A stretch of 64,000 bases of DNA from Aromatoleum petrolei (GCF_017894385.1 NZ_CP059560.1:4968501-5032500); one strand, 5' to 3'. Shown: positions 24,509 through 34,810, counted from the first letter of the stretch. The notes: a model not told the origin generated them from the letters alone. Translations and numbers: made by a program.

Positions 24509-27255
24509 ACGCCGGCGTCGCCGATGCGCCGGTCGCCCGGCTTGCCGGGGTCAGTCTGCAATACGGTCGGACCCAGGCGCTCGACGCGGTCGACCTGGAG
24601 ATTCCGTCCGGCCGCATGGTCGGACTCATCGGCCCGGACGGCGTCGGCAAATCCAGCCTGCTGTCGCTGGTGGCGGGGGCGCGGGCCGTTCGGGCCGGTC
24701 GCGTCGAGGCGCTTGGTGGCGACATGGTGAGCAAGCGCCACCGCGACGCGGTATGCCCCCACATCGCATACATGCCGCAGGGCCTCGGGCGCAACTTGTA
24801 TCCGACCTTGTCGGTCGAGGAGAACCTGCAGTTCTTCGGCCGTCTATTCGACCATGATGCCGCCGAGCGCCGCCGGCGCATCGACAGCCTGACGGGTGCG
24901 ACCGGCCTGAGTCACTTCCTCGACCGTCCCGCCGGCAAGCTTTCCGGCGGCATGAAGCAGAAGCTCGGCCTGTGTTGCGCGCTGATCCATGATCCGGACC
25001 TGCTGATCCTCGATGAACCGACGACCGGCGTCGATCCGCTCGCGCGCGCCCAATTCTGGGAGCTGATCGCCGATATCCGGGGTGAGCGACCCGGGATGAG
25101 CGTGATTGTCGCAACGGCGTACATGGACGAGGCCGAGCGATTCGACTGGCTGGTCGCGATGGACGCGGGGCGGGTGCTCGCGACCGGCACACCGCTCCAG
25201 CTGCATGAACGCACCGGCACCGATGCCCTCGAGGCGGCTTTCATCGCCTTGCTGCCGGAGGAGCGGCGCCGCGGGCACCGGGCCGTCGTCGTCCCGCCGC
25301 TCACGGATGGCGAGACGGAGGAAATCGCCATCGAGGCGCGCGGGCTGACGATGCGCTTCGGTGACTTCACCGCGGTCGATCAGGTCAGCTTCCGCATCCG
25401 CCGCGGTGAGATCTTCGGCTTCCTCGGCTCCAATGGCTGCGGCAAGTCGACGACGATGAAGATGCTCACCGGCCTGTTGCCGCCGAGCGATGGTCAGGCC
25501 TGGCTGTTCGGTCACGCGGTCGATCCGCACGACATCGCCACCCGCCGGCGGGTCGGCTACATGTCGCAGGCGTTCTCGCTGTACACCGAACTCAGCGTGC
25601 GCCAGAACCTCGTGCTCCATGCCCGCCTGTTCAGCGTGCCCGAAGCGGAGATCGCGCCGCGCGTCGACGCGATGGTCACCCGCTTCGGTCTCGCCGACGT
25701 CATCGACGAACTGCCCGACGCCCTGCCGCTGGGTATCCGTCAGCGCCTGTCACTGGCTGTCGCAATGGTGCATGCGCCCGAGCTGCTGATTCTGGACGAG
25801 CCGACCTCGGGCGTCGATCCGATCGCTCGCGACAACTTCTGGCAGCTCATGATCGACCTCGCTCGGCGCGACAAGGTCACGATCTTCATCTCGACGCACT
25901 TCATGAACGAGGCCGAGCGGTGCGACCGCATCTCGTTGATGCATGCGGGGCAAGTGCTGGTGAGCGACACCCCGGCGGCAATCGTCGCAAGCCGCGGAGT
26001 GGCGACGCTGGAGCAGGCCTTCATCGGACACCTCGTGGACGCGGGCGCGCAGGGCGAACGGACGCCACGTCGGTCGGGGCGGCCCCCCGCTGCGTCGGGC
26101 GTCATCGATGTGCGCCGCCCTCCACGTGCATTCAGCGTGTCGCGGGCCTTCAGCTACGCGCTGCGCGAGACGCTCGAACTGCAGCGCGACCCCGTACGTG
26201 CGACGCTGGCCCTGATGGGGAGCCTGATCCTGTTGTTCGTCATGGGTTACGGCATCAGCATGGATGTCGACGATCTCGGTTTCGCCGTACTCGACCGTGA
26301 CCAGACCGCCCTGAGCCGCAACTACACGCTGAATCTCGCAGGCTCGCGCTACTTCGTCGAGCATCCGCCGCTTGCCGATTACACCGACCTCGACCGGCGC
26401 ATGCGCAGCGGCGAAATATCGCTGGCGATCGAGATCCCTTCCGGATTCGCGCGCGACATGCTGCGCGGCAACGCGGTGCAGATCGGCGCATGGATGGACG
26501 GGGCGATGCCGCAACGTGCGGAAACCGTCCGCGGCTATGTGCTGGGCATGCACCAGGGCTGGCTCGTCGACCTCGCGGCCACGCGCCTAGGCCTCGACGC
26601 GGGCAAGGGCGCCGCGACGATCGAGACGCGCTTTCGTTACAACCCGGATGTGAAGAGCCTGCCCGCGATGGTGCCTGCGGTGATTCCGCTGCTGCTGCTG
26701 ATGATCCCGGCGATCCTTACGGCACTTTCCGTGGTACGCGAGAAGGAGCTCGGCTCGATCATCAACCTGTACGTGACGCCGGTGACCCGCAGCGAGTTCC
26801 TGCTCGGAAAGCAGGTGCCCTATGTCGTGCTCGGCATGTTGAACTTCCTGCTGATGACCCTGGTCGCGGTCACCGTATTCGGCGTGCCGCTGACCGGCAG
26901 CTTCCTGGCCCTGGCGCTCGGGGCGCTGCTCTTCGTGAGCTTCGCGACGGGTTTGGGCCTGTTCGCATCGACCTTCACGCGCAGCCAGATTGCTGCGATG
27001 TTCGTCACGATGATCGGCACCATCCTCCCCGCGGTCCAGTTCGCGGGCCTGCTGAACCCGGTATCCTCGCTGGAGGGCGTCGGGCGGGTGGTCGGTGAGC
27101 TCTTTCCCGCGACCTACATGCTGATCATCAGCCGCGGCGTGTTCAGCAAAGCCCTGAACCTCGCCGACCTGCACGCGGCGTTCGTCCCACTCGTGCTCGC
27201 GGTGCCGGTGATCATCGGCCTTTCCATCGCCCTGTTGCGAAAGCAGGACAACTGA
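24505..27255 (+). CDS. RbbA/YhiH-like ABC protein: two ATPase domains fused to an ABC-2 permease
   Basis: The product is about 916 residues. The first nucleotide-binding domain (about 10-230) has Walker [10 protein letters not shown], signature [11 protein letters not shown] and Walker [14 protein letters not shown]. The second (about 275-500) has Walker [10 protein letters not shown] and Walker [14 protein letters not shown], but its signature reads [12 protein letters not shown], so LSGG is lost. An ABC-2 membrane domain with about six helices fills residues 550-916. This fits the RbbA/YhiH family of predicted drug or metabolite exporters. The GTG start at 24505 shares GTGA with the upstream stop and follows GGAG, so translation is coupled; an upstream ATG at 24445 would lie inside the previous gene. 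Confidence 0.85.
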   Translation: MNAGVADAPVARLAGVSLQYGRTQALDAVDLEIPSGRMVGLIGPDGVGKSSLLSLVAGARAVRAGRVEALGGDMVSKRHRDAVCPHIAYMPQGLGRNLYPTLSVEENLQFFGRLFDHDAAERRRRIDSLTGATGLSHFLDRPAGKLSGGMKQKLGLCCALIHDPDLLILDEPTTGVDPLARAQFWELIADIRGERPGMSVIVATAYMDEAERFDWLVAMDAGRVLATGTPLQLHERTGTDALEAAFIALLPEERRRGHRAVVVPPLTDGETEEIAIEARGLTMRFGDFTAVDQVSFRIRRGEIFGFLGSNGCGKSTTMKMLTGLLPPSDGQAWLFGHAVDPHDIATRRRVGYMSQAFSLYTELSVRQNLVLHARLFSVPEAEIAPRVDAMVTRFGLADVIDELPDALPLGIRQRLSLAVAMVHAPELLILDEPTSGVDPIARDNFWQLMIDLARRDKVTIFISTHFMNEAERCDRISLMHAGQVLVSDTPAAIVASRGVATLEQAFIGHLVDAGAQGERTPRRSGRPPAASGVIDVRRPPRAFSVSRAFSYALRETLELQRDPVRATLALMGSLILLFVMGYGISMDVDDLGFAVLDRDQTALSRNYTLNLAGSRYFVEHPPLADYTDLDRRMRSGEISLAIEIPSGFARDMLRGNAVQIGAWMDGAMPQRAETVRGYVLGMHQGWLVDLAATRLGLDAGKGAATIETRFRYNPDVKSLPAMVPAVIPLLLLMIPAILTALSVVREKELGSIINLYVTPVTRSEFLLGKQVPYVVLGMLNFLLMTLVAVTVFGVPLTGSFLALALGALLFVSFATGLGLFASTFTRSQIAAMFVTMIGTILPAVQFAGLLNPVSSLEGVGRVVGELFPATYMLIISRGVFSKALNLADLHAAFVPLVLAVPVIIGLSIALLRKQDN

Positions 27256-27257
27256 GG

Positions 27258-28382
27258 ATGAGCCGCCCCGTCAACGTCTACCGCCTCGGCGTGAAGGAGC
27301 TGTGGAGCCTCGCGCGCGATCCGATCATGCTGGTGCTGATCGCATACACGTTCACGTTTGCGATCTACACTGCAGCAACCGCGATGCCGGATTCGCTGCA
27401 CCTCGCGCCGGTCGCGATCGTCGACGAAGACGGCTCGCCGCTGTCCGCGCGTCTCGCGTCGGCCTTCTACCCGCCGCATTTCAAGGCGCCGGTGCTGGTG
27501 TCGCCCAAGGAGACCGACGCAGGCATGGATGCGGGCGATTTCACCTTCGTCATCAACGTCCCGCCGGATTTCCAGCGCGACGTCCTGGCCGGGCGCTCGC
27601 CCGCAATCCAGCTCAACGTGGACGCGACACGCATGAGCCAGGCCTTCACCGGCAGCGGCAACATCCAGCAGATCGTCAACGGCGAGGTGAACGAGTTCGT
27701 GCAGCGCTATCGCGGCAGCGCGGCGCCGCCCGTGGACCTCGCGCTGCGCGCGCGCTTCAACCCTTCACTGACGCAGTCCTGGTTCGGTTCGCTGATGGAG
27801 ATCATCAACCAGGTCACGATGCTGTCGATCATCCTCGCCGGCGCCGCATTGATCCGTGAGCGCGAGCACGGCACGGTCGAACACCTGCTCGTCATGCCGG
27901 TCACGCCCAGCGAAATCATGCTCGCAAAGGTCTGGTCGAACGGCCTCGTCGTGCTGCTGGGGGCGGCGTTTGCGCTCATCGTCGTCGTGAAGGGCGTGCT
28001 GCGCGTGCCGATCGAAGGCTCCGTCGCGCTGTTCCTCGCCTGCGTCGCGCTGCACCTTTTCTCGACGACGTCGATGGGCATCCTGCTTGCGACGGTCGCG
28101 CGCAGCATGCCCCAGTTCGGCCTGCTGATGATGCTGACGCTATTGCCCTTGCAGATGTTGTCGGGTGGAATGACCCCGCGCGAAAGCATGCCCGAACTCG
28201 TCCGTACGCTCATGCTGGCTGCGCCGACGACGCACTTCACGGCGGCGGCGCAGGCCATCCTTTACCGCGGGGCGGGCATCGAGGTCGTGTGGCCATACTT
28301 CGTCGCCATCGTTGCGATCGGGCTCGTATTCTTCCTCATCGCCCTGGCGCGCTTCCGCAAGACGCTTGGCCAGCTCGCATGA
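27258..28382 (+). CDS. ABC-2 family permease (YhhJ-like)
   Basis: The 374-residue protein has an N-terminal membrane helix (IMLVLIAYTFTFAIYTAA), a large periplasmic domain (about 45-175) and five to six C-terminal membrane helices, the ABC-2 type layout. It follows the ATPase-permease fusion by 2 bp and would pair with its membrane half. The whole set (adaptor, double ATPase plus permease, permease) resembles the E. coli yhiI-rbbA-yhhJ operon. The exported compound is unknown; no outer-membrane channel gene is next to it. Confidence 0.85.
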   Translation: MSRPVNVYRLGVKELWSLARDPIMLVLIAYTFTFAIYTAATAMPDSLHLAPVAIVDEDGSPLSARLASAFYPPHFKAPVLVSPKETDAGMDAGDFTFVINVPPDFQRDVLAGRSPAIQLNVDATRMSQAFTGSGNIQQIVNGEVNEFVQRYRGSAAPPVDLALRARFNPSLTQSWFGSLMEIINQVTMLSIILAGAALIREREHGTVEHLLVMPVTPSEIMLAKVWSNGLVVLLGAAFALIVVVKGVLRVPIEGSVALFLACVALHLFSTTSMGILLATVARSMPQFGLLMMLTLLPLQMLSGGMTPRESMPELVRTLMLAAPTTHFTAAAQAILYRGAGIEVVWPYFVAIVAIGLVFFLIALARFRKTLGQLA

Positions 28383-28399
28383 GCGCCTCCGCGGGCTCG

Positions 28400-28426
28400 C
28401 CGGGGCGCTCGTCACAGCGCCCCCGG
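28400..28426. terminator. GC-rich hairpin between convergent genes
   Basis: GGGGCGCT and AGCGCCCC form an 8-bp stem around CGTCAC, extended by CC/GG with one bulged C. It sits between the stops of two convergent operons. There is no T-run, so it may act in a Rho-dependent way or as an RNA 3'-end block. Confidence 0.4.
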
Positions 28427-28448
28427 TGCCGAGCGCCGCGGCAGGACG

Positions 28449-29552
28449 CTAGGCCGCGGCGCTCAGATCGGCAATCACCGCAGCGAGGAAGCGTCCCGCC
28501 TCGCCACCGGTGACGACGCGGTGGTCGAAAGTGAGGCTCAGCGGCAACACGCGATGCACGGCCGGCTTGCCGTCGACCGCGACAACCGTGTCATGCACGC
28601 GCCCGGCGCCGAGGATCGCGACCGTGGGCGGCACGACGACGGGTGCGGCGTATTTGCCCGCGATCATGCCGAAGTTCGACAGCGTGATGGTGTTGCCGCG
28701 CATCTCCTCGGCCGGGATCTTGCGCGCCGCGACGTCCGCACGCATGCGGTCGAGGCCAGCACGCAGGTCGGCGGGGTCGCGGTTCGCCACGTCGCGCAGC
28801 ACCGGCACGAAAAGCCCGTCGATGAGGTCGACGGCGATGCCGACGTCGACCTTCTTCAGCACGCGCCGGCCCATGGTGTGGCTCTCGTACCAGGCGTTGA
28901 GTCCCGGTTCGGCCTTGCAGCCCGCGACCAGCGCGCGAATCAGCCGGATCGTGATGTCGGTGCCCGCCGGCCAGGCGTGGATGTCGGCGTCGTCGATCAC
29001 GGTCGCGGCGGCCACCTCGCTCTGTGCGAGGGCCATGTTCTGCGCCATCGCCCGGCGCACACCGCGCAGGATCTCGGGTGGACCGACCTCGGCGAGGATC
29101 TTCGCGACGCGCTGCACGTCGGCCAGCGTGATGAGCCCGTCCGGCCCCGATGGCGTGACCATGGCCAGGTCGACATTGAGCTGGCGCGCCTGCGCGCGCA
29201 CCGCCGGGGTCGCCTTGATCGCAGCGGCCGGTCGTCCGACCGCGGCCGGCGCCTCCTGCTGCACTTGCGTGCCGACCTGCACCTCACCGACCACCGTGCC
29301 CGCATCGGCGTCGCCGCCCGCCCCCTCGAAGCCGATGAGCGGCGCACCGACCTGCACGATCTGGCCCGCCGCACCGAACAGCTTCTCGATGCGCCCGTCC
29401 CACGGGGCGGGAATCTCGACGATGGCCTTTGCCGTTTCGACCGACAGCAGCGGCTGGTCCGTCTTCACCTCGTCGCCCGGCTTGACGTGCCATTCGACGA
29501 TCTCGGCTTCCTGCAGTCCTTCGCCCAGGTCGGGCAGTTTGAAGATCTTCAT
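28449..29552 (-). CDS. 2-oxoacid dehydrogenase E2 (dihydrolipoyl acyltransferase)
   Basis: The 367-residue product has one lipoyl domain with Lys42 in SVETAKAIVEI, a peripheral-subunit-binding domain around residue 125 (ARQLNVDLAMVTPSGPDGLITLADV) and a C-terminal acyltransferase core. The catalytic signature reads FDHRVVTGGEA, so the Asp of the usual HRxxDG motif is Thr348 while the His is kept. The start at 29552 overlaps the E1-beta stop by 4 bp. It is the last gene of an E1-alpha, E1-beta, E2 operon with no E3 gene, so lipoamide dehydrogenase must be shared from elsewhere. Acyl specificity is probably branched-chain or pyruvate. Confidence 0.83.
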   Translation of the reverse strand: MKIFKLPDLGEGLQEAEIVEWHVKPGDEVKTDQPLLSVETAKAIVEIPAPWDGRIEKLFGAAGQIVQVGAPLIGFEGAGGDADAGTVVGEVQVGTQVQQEAPAAVGRPAAAIKATPAVRAQARQLNVDLAMVTPSGPDGLITLADVQRVAKILAEVGPPEILRGVRRAMAQNMALAQSEVAAATVIDDADIHAWPAGTDITIRLIRALVAGCKAEPGLNAWYESHTMGRRVLKKVDVGIAVDLIDGLFVPVLRDVANRDPADLRAGLDRMRADVAARKIPAEEMRGNTITLSNFGMIAGKYAAPVVVPPTVAILGAGRVHDTVVAVDGKPAVHRVLPLSLTFDHRVVTGGEAGRFLAAVIADLSAAA

Positions 29553-30529
29553 GCGCCCTCCAGCGTTTTCCTGACCGCCGCGACGATACGTTCGACGCTC
29601 GGCATGTACTGGTGTTCGAGTCGCGACAGCGGTACGACGACGTCCCACGCCGTGACCCGCTGAACTGGGGCGAGCAGCGAGTACAGCCCGTGCTCGGCCA
29701 GGTTTGCCGCGATCTCCGCGCCGAATCCGCCAGCGCGCGTCGCTTCATGGACGATCACGCACCGACCCGTGCGCGAGACCGATTCGAGGATGGTCGTCAT
29801 GTCGAGCGGCTTCAAGGTCGCGACGTCGATCACCTCGGCCATCACGCCTTCCTGCGCGAGCGCCTCGGCTGCGGCCTGGGTTTCGTTCAGCATCGCCCCC
29901 CAGCTCACCAGCGTGACGTCGGTGCCCGCACGCAGCGTGAAGCACACGTCGAGCGGCAGGGCCTCCCCATCGTCGGCCACTTCCTGCTTGAACAGGCGGT
30001 ACAGCCGGGTGGGTTCGAGGAAAATCACCGGATCCGGGTCGCGGATCGCCGCCAGCAGCAGGCCGTAGGCGCGCGAGGGCGAGGAGGGGATCACGACGCG
30101 CACACCGGGCAGGTGGGCGAACAGTGCCTCGGGGCTTTCCGAATGGTGTTCGGGCGCGTGGATGCCCGCGCCGCAGGGCGAACGCACGACCAGCGGGCAG
30201 GACAGCCTGCCGCGCGTGCGGTTGCGCAGGCGTCCGGCGTGGTTCCAGATGTGGTCCATCGCGGGATAGATGAAACCCGAGAACTGGATCTCCGCGACGG
30301 GTTTGAGGCCCTGCGCCGCCATGCCGATCGCCGTTCCCACGATGGCCGTTTCGGCGAGCGGCGTGTCGAGCACACGCTCGGCGCCGAAGCGTTCCTGCAG
30401 TCCGACCGTCGCGCGGAAGACGCCGCCATTGACGCCGACGTCCTCGCCCAGCACGACCACGGCTGGATCGTGCGCCAACTCCCACTCCAGGGCGCGATTG
30501 ATGGCCTCGACCAGATTCAGTTCAGCCAT
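29549..30529 (-). CDS. 2-oxoacid dehydrogenase E1 component, beta subunit
   Basis: This 326-residue transketolase-like beta subunit has VVVLGEDVGVNGGVFRAT, the conserved LDTPLAETAIVGTAIGMA and the active-site His region in FALRRGHPRA-equivalent text RSPCGAGIHAPEHHSES. The C-terminal domain ends in VVPLSRLEHQYMPSVERIV. With the alpha subunit it decarboxylates a 2-oxo acid and acylates the lipoyl arm of E2. It starts 8 bp inside the end of the alpha gene and ends 4 bp inside the E2 gene. A branched-chain or aromatic 2-oxo acid substrate is suggested by the leucine/phenylalanine-dehydrogenase-type gene nearby; pyruvate cannot be excluded. Confidence 0.85.
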   Translation of the reverse strand: MAELNLVEAINRALEWELAHDPAVVVLGEDVGVNGGVFRATVGLQERFGAERVLDTPLAETAIVGTAIGMAAQGLKPVAEIQFSGFIYPAMDHIWNHAGRLRNRTRGRLSCPLVVRSPCGAGIHAPEHHSESPEALFAHLPGVRVVIPSSPSRAYGLLLAAIRDPDPVIFLEPTRLYRLFKQEVADDGEALPLDVCFTLRAGTDVTLVSWGAMLNETQAAAEALAQEGVMAEVIDVATLKPLDMTTILESVSRTGRCVIVHEATRAGGFGAEIAANLAEHGLYSLLAPVQRVTAWDVVVPLSRLEHQYMPSVERIVAAVRKTLEGA

Positions 30530-31613
30530 GGCTGCCTCCTCCGTCGTGCGATGCAAACCACTGTGCAGCCTCGCGCTGCTCCTGCAAGGCGGCCGGCAGC
30601 GTCGCGTACAGGTGATCGAACATTGCCGCCGTGGTGGGGGGCGGGATCGCCAGGTAAGCCTCGACCGCGGCATTGACCTGATCGGCGCATTCCTTGAGCA
30701 GCCGCTCTTCCTTCCCCGGGTCCCAGGCGCCGATGCGCGCCAGATAGTTGCGCAGCCGCCGGATCGGCTCGTTCGCCCACTGCTGCTGCACGGTGTCCGC
30801 ATCGCGGTAGCGCGTGGCGTCGTCGGCGGTGGTGTGGTCCCCCAGGCGGTAACTGATCGCCTCGATCAGGGTCGGCCCGCCGCCCGCGCGCGCCTTCTCC
30901 GCGGCCTGGCGTGCCGCGTCATGGACGGCGATCACGTCGTTGCCGTCCACCTGAACGCCCGCGATGCCCGCCGCGATGGCCTTCTGTGCGAGCGTCGGCG
31001 TCAAGGTCTGATGCTCGCGCGGCACCGAGATCGCCCACTGGTTGTTGTTGATGACGATCAGCAGCGGGGCGCGCCATACGGCCGCGAAATTCATCGCCTC
31101 GTAGAAATCGCCCTTGGACGTCGCGCCGTCGCCCAGGAAGCACGTGGCGACGCGCGCCTCACCGCGCAGCTTGAAGGCATACGCGATGCCGGCCGCATGG
31201 CACACCTGGGTACCGATCGGCACGCAGATCGGGAAGTCCTCGCGCGGCACCGAAAAGTCGCTGCCGCGCTCGTCCCCGCCCCAGTACAGCAGGCTCTCGG
31301 CCATGGTCACGCCGCGCATGAACTGGGCCGCGTGGTCGCGGTAGGAGGGCACCAGCACGTCCTCCTTGCGCATTGCACCGGCGACGCCGACGCCGATCGC
31401 CTCCTGGCCGAGCGCAGACGCGAAGGTGCCGATCTTGCCGGTGCGCTGCAACGCGATCGCCTTCGTGTCGAAGGCACGCGTGAGCTGCATCGCGCGGTAG
31501 AGGGGGATCAGATTGGCGGGATCGAGCGCAAAGGCGGGAAGCTCCTGCGTCGCCTCGCCCTCCGCATCGAGAAATCGGGTGAATTCGACTTCGAACCGGG
31601 CAACGGTAGCCAT
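30522..31613 (-). CDS. 2-oxoacid dehydrogenase E1 component, alpha subunit
   Basis: The 363-residue subunit contains the ThDP/Mg motif, GDGATSKGDFYEAMNF, closing with VINNNQWAIS, and the phosphorylation-loop-like region SYRLGDHTTADDATRYR. Similarity is to the heterotetrameric pyruvate and branched-chain 2-oxoacid dehydrogenase alpha subunits (PdhA/BkdA1). It heads the operon. A TTGACA on the minus strand at 31654-31649 could be a -35 box, but no good -10 follows. Confidence 0.85.
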   Translation of the reverse strand: MATVARFEVEFTRFLDAEGEATQELPAFALDPANLIPLYRAMQLTRAFDTKAIALQRTGKIGTFASALGQEAIGVGVAGAMRKEDVLVPSYRDHAAQFMRGVTMAESLLYWGGDERGSDFSVPREDFPICVPIGTQVCHAAGIAYAFKLRGEARVATCFLGDGATSKGDFYEAMNFAAVWRAPLLIVINNNQWAISVPREHQTLTPTLAQKAIAAGIAGVQVDGNDVIAVHDAARQAAEKARAGGGPTLIEAISYRLGDHTTADDATRYRDADTVQQQWANEPIRRLRNYLARIGAWDPGKEERLLKECADQVNAAVEAYLAIPPPTTAAMFDHLYATLPAALQEQREAAQWFASHDGGGSHG

Positions 31614-32025
31614 GGCCAGTCTCCTCGTTCGTCGTTGTTCTTGACCCTGTCAAATTTCAGTCTAATGCATGCCTGCCATCCGACGCGCGCCGATGGTCTG
31701 CGTCGAAGGAAAGACGTCACGCCGACCCTGCGATTCAACGCGGATGCCCTCGTCGCGGCGGCGTGAAGTGACAACACGTCCGAACTGTCGACCGTCGCCG
31801 CGTGCGGCAGTTTCGTCGTCAGGCGTCGAACGTCAATTGACGGAAATGACACCGATTTCCCTTCTTCATCATGACGTGACGTTGGGACGATGTAGATAGA
31901 ATGTGATACGTGGCTATTGATGGGCGTGCGATTTGCTCCACGGCGCGGATCGCACGGCGCGCGGGGTTTGGCCCTGCGGCAGCCCGAAATTTTTACGCCC
32001 CTGCATCGGGCGAAGGTGGAACGAA
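31614..32025. promoter_or_regulatory. 412-bp divergent intergenic region with a 12-bp palindrome
   Basis: No gene is supported here. The perfect palindrome CGTCAATTGACG at 31831-31842 is the clearest element, and TAGAAT at 31897-31902 could be a -10 box for the rightward chemoreceptor gene, although its -35 is poor. The region separates the leftward 2-oxoacid dehydrogenase operon from the chemoreceptor, so it should hold both promoters. Confidence 0.35.
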
Positions 32026-33660
32026 ATGCTGCGGACTTCCGACATCAAGATCTGGGTTCGGCTGACTGCGTCGATCTGGGCGCTGCTGATCGTCGTGTGG
32101 GCGGGAATGATCTTCTGGGACAGCCACAACAGTCGCAAGCTCGCGGTCGAGCAGGCGATGGATTTCTCGCTGAGCATGCACGACTCAGCCCTTGCCGGGC
32201 TGACGGCGATGATGATCACCGAGACGATGCACAAGAAGCATGTGCTGCTCGACCAGATCAGTCATCTCGCGGCGATCCGCGAACTGCGCGTCGTCCCAGG
32301 CGAGCTCGCGCGTGAGGGCGTTGAGAGCTCCAAGGATGAGGGCAAGCCTCGCGATGACCTGAAACCCAACGAGCTCGAGGCGCAGGTGCTGCGCAGCGGC
32401 GAGCCCTACATCGACGTACGCGAGGACGATAAGGGCGCTTACCTGTACGCGATTCGCCCGGCGAAGAACGTCACCAAATACCTCGGCAAGAATTGCGTCG
32501 AATGCCACGACGCGCCGGAAAATGCGACGATCGGTACGATCGGGATCAAGATTTCGCTCGACAAGATGCATAACGCGATCACCGCGAAGCGACTGGAGTC
32601 CCTCGGCATCGCGCTCGTCGCGAGCCTTGTGGTTCTCGTCTTCATCTGGTCCTTCATCCGGGGGGCCGTCACCGGACCGCTGGAGCGCATGGTGGCGGGT
32701 CTGCGCGCGATCGTGTCGGGCGAGGGCGACCTCACGCGTCGCCTGGAGGTGCGCGGGAGCGACGAGATCGGCGTCGCCTCGGCGGTGTTCAACGAGATGA
32801 TGGCCAAGATCGCCGGTTTGGTGCGCCATGTCGGCGAATCCGCAGCGCAGGTGTCGAACGCGGCGGCCGAGTTGGTCGTGCGTGCCGACCAGGTCGTGGC
32901 GTCGTCGCAGAGCCAGAGCGCAACTTCCGCAACCACGGCCCAGGCGGTCGAGCAGATGGTTGCGAGCATCGCCACGGTCGCCCGCAGCGCCGAGGAAGTG
33001 CGCAAGCTTTCTCGCGAGAGCCTGCGCCGTTCGGACGAGGGCAACGCCAGCCTCACGACGCTGGATGAACGTGTCGGGATGGTGGAGACCACGGTGCGCG
33101 GCATCGCCGATTCGGTCGGTCAGTTCGTGTCGAGCACGACGGCGATCACTCATATCACCAGCGAGGTCAAGGAATTGGCCGAACAGACCAATCTCCTCGC
33201 GCTCAACGCGGCCATCGAGGCAGCGCGGGCGGGCGAGCAGGGCCGCGGCTTTGCGGTTGTCGCCGACGAGGTACGCAAGCTCGCGGAGAAATCGGCGACT
33301 TCGGCCAACGAGATCGACGCCATCACGCACACACTGGGCAAGCAGTCCGAGCAGGTCACGCGCGCGATTGCCGACGCCATGGATCACATCGCCACTAGCC
33401 GCGAGTCTATGATGACGGTGAATGACGTCCTTGCCGCAGCCAGCGAATCGGTGGTCGCCGTCGGACACGGCTTGGACAACATCGCGGCGGCCACGCAGGA
33501 GCAGGAGCGGGTGAGCGCCGACGTCTTCTCGGGCATCGAGACGATCAAGCAGATGGCGCAAGGCAACAGCGAGGCGGCAAGTCAGACCGCGGCGGCAGCC
33601 CGCAATATGGGCGAGCTGGCGGGCGAACTGCAGGGGGCGGTGGGCCGCTTCCATACCTGA
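32026..33660 (+). CDS. Methyl-accepting chemotaxis protein with a c-type heme periplasmic sensor domain
   Basis: The product is about 544 residues. TM1 spans about 10-30; the periplasmic part, about 31-190, resembles the Tll0287/DUF3365-like sensor domain and includes Cys157-Val-Glu-Cys160-His161, a CXXCH covalent heme motif. TM2 (about 195-215) leads to a HAMP domain and the cytoplasmic signalling hairpin with [35 protein letters not shown]. Heme-bearing chemoreceptors are known from Geobacter; they are thought to sense redox state or small gases. I chose ATG 32026 (AAGGTGG upstream) because it gives a normal N-terminus; an in-frame ATG at 31933 adds an unlikely leader. The ligand is unknown. 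Confidence 0.85.
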   Translation: MLRTSDIKIWVRLTASIWALLIVVWAGMIFWDSHNSRKLAVEQAMDFSLSMHDSALAGLTAMMITETMHKKHVLLDQISHLAAIRELRVVPGELAREGVESSKDEGKPRDDLKPNELEAQVLRSGEPYIDVREDDKGAYLYAIRPAKNVTKYLGKNCVECHDAPENATIGTIGIKISLDKMHNAITAKRLESLGIALVASLVVLVFIWSFIRGAVTGPLERMVAGLRAIVSGEGDLTRRLEVRGSDEIGVASAVFNEMMAKIAGLVRHVGESAAQVSNAAAELVVRADQVVASSQSQSATSATTAQAVEQMVASIATVARSAEEVRKLSRESLRRSDEGNASLTTLDERVGMVETTVRGIADSVGQFVSSTTAITHITSEVKELAEQTNLLALNAAIEAARAGEQGRGFAVVADEVRKLAEKSATSANEIDAITHTLGKQSEQVTRAIADAMDHIATSRESMMTVNDVLAAASESVVAVGHGLDNIAAATQEQERVSADVFSGIETIKQMAQGNSEAASQTAAAARNMGELAGELQGAVGRFHT

Positions 33661-33697
33661 TCGCCGGCAACCGCCGGGCATGGGGGAGGAGAGGGCG

Positions 33698-34810
33698 ATG
33701 AGCGACGCGTTCGATTTTGCCGACGAGCTCGGTCCGGCGAAGATCATCCATGTCCATGAACCCGGCATCGGCCTGAAGGCGGTGCTGGTGGTCGACAACG
33801 TCGCCATCGGCCCGGCCATCGGCGGGGTACGCATGGCGCCGGACGTCAGCACCGAAGAATGCTTCCGCCTCGCACGCGCGATGACGTACAAGAATGCCGC
33901 AGCGGGGCTGCGCCATGGCGGCGGCAAGGTCGTGCTCTACGGCGACCCGCGGATGCCGCTGTCCGACAAGGAACGCCTCATCCGCGGACTTGCATGTGCG
34001 CTGCGCGACATTCGCGACTACATCTTCGGCCCCGACATGGGCACGAACGAAACCTGCATGGCTTGGGTGCGCGATGAGATCGGCCGTGCCGTAGGCCTGC
34101 CGCGCGAGCTCGGCGGCATCCCGCTCGACCAGATCGGTGCGACCGGGTGGGGGGTCGCCCACGCGGCCGAAGTGGCCGCCGCAGCCTGCGGCTTCGACCT
34201 TGCAGGCGCGCGCGTGGCAATCCAGGGCTACGGGGCGGTCGGCCGGCACTCCGCGCATTTTCTCGCCGACAAGGGCGCCGTCGTCGTCGGGGCCGCCGAC
34301 TCGGCGGGAACGGTGTGGGATGCGCACGGCATCGATCTTGCGGCGCTCGACGTGCTCAAGGCCGAAGGCCGGTCGGTGCTCGACTATCCGGGTGGGCAAA
34401 AGGGCGGACCGGGCGCTGTGATCGATGTCGAATGCGACATCTGGATTCCTGCCGCACGTCCGGACGTGGTGCACGAAGACAACGTCGGGCGCCTGCGCAC
34501 GCGGCTCGTGCTGCAGGGTGCGAACATTCCCTTCACGCGCGCGGCCGAGGAATTCCTGCACCGCAAGGGCGTCCTGTGTGTGCCGGACTTCATCGTGAAC
34601 GCGGGCGGAGTCATCTGCGGGGCGGTGGAATACGCGGGCGGGAACCAGGCCACCGCGCTGGCGACAATCGCCGAGAAGGTGCGCGAGAATACGCGCGCGG
34701 TGATCGAGGCCGCGTCGGCACGATCGCTGCTGCCGCGCGACGCGGCAATCGGGCTGGCGACGGCACGCATCGGGAAAGCGATGTCCTTTGGTCGGTGGCA
34801 TCCGGCGTGA
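33698..34810 (+). CDS. Leu/Phe/Val dehydrogenase family amino acid dehydrogenase
   Basis: The 370-residue protein has the catalytic region MTYKNAAAGLRHGGGKVVL (about residues 63-81, with the active Lys) and the NAD-binding motif AIQGYGAVGRHSAHFL. This is the pattern of leucine, valine and phenylalanine dehydrogenases, which reversibly deaminate the amino acid to a 2-oxo acid. The start at 33698 follows GGGGGAGGAGAGGG; the ATG 18 bp earlier is inside that ribosome-binding region. The product 2-oxo acid could feed the nearby 2-oxoacid dehydrogenase or the phenylpyruvate decarboxylase; this link is inference. Confidence 0.8.
   Translation: MSDAFDFADELGPAKIIHVHEPGIGLKAVLVVDNVAIGPAIGGVRMAPDVSTEECFRLARAMTYKNAAAGLRHGGGKVVLYGDPRMPLSDKERLIRGLACALRDIRDYIFGPDMGTNETCMAWVRDEIGRAVGLPRELGGIPLDQIGATGWGVAHAAEVAAAACGFDLAGARVAIQGYGAVGRHSAHFLADKGAVVVGAADSAGTVWDAHGIDLAALDVLKAEGRSVLDYPGGQKGGPGAVIDVECDIWIPAARPDVVHEDNVGRLRTRLVLQGANIPFTRAAEEFLHRKGVLCVPDFIVNAGGVICGAVEYAGGNQATALATIAEKVRENTRAVIEAASARSLLPRDAAIGLATARIGKAMSFGRWHPA

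Noticed and set aside
31669..31899. Possible 76-residue plus-strand gene in the gap before the chemoreceptor
   Set aside because: Arg/Ser-rich composition, no ribosome-binding site and no recognisable motif; the gap is better explained as a promoter region.
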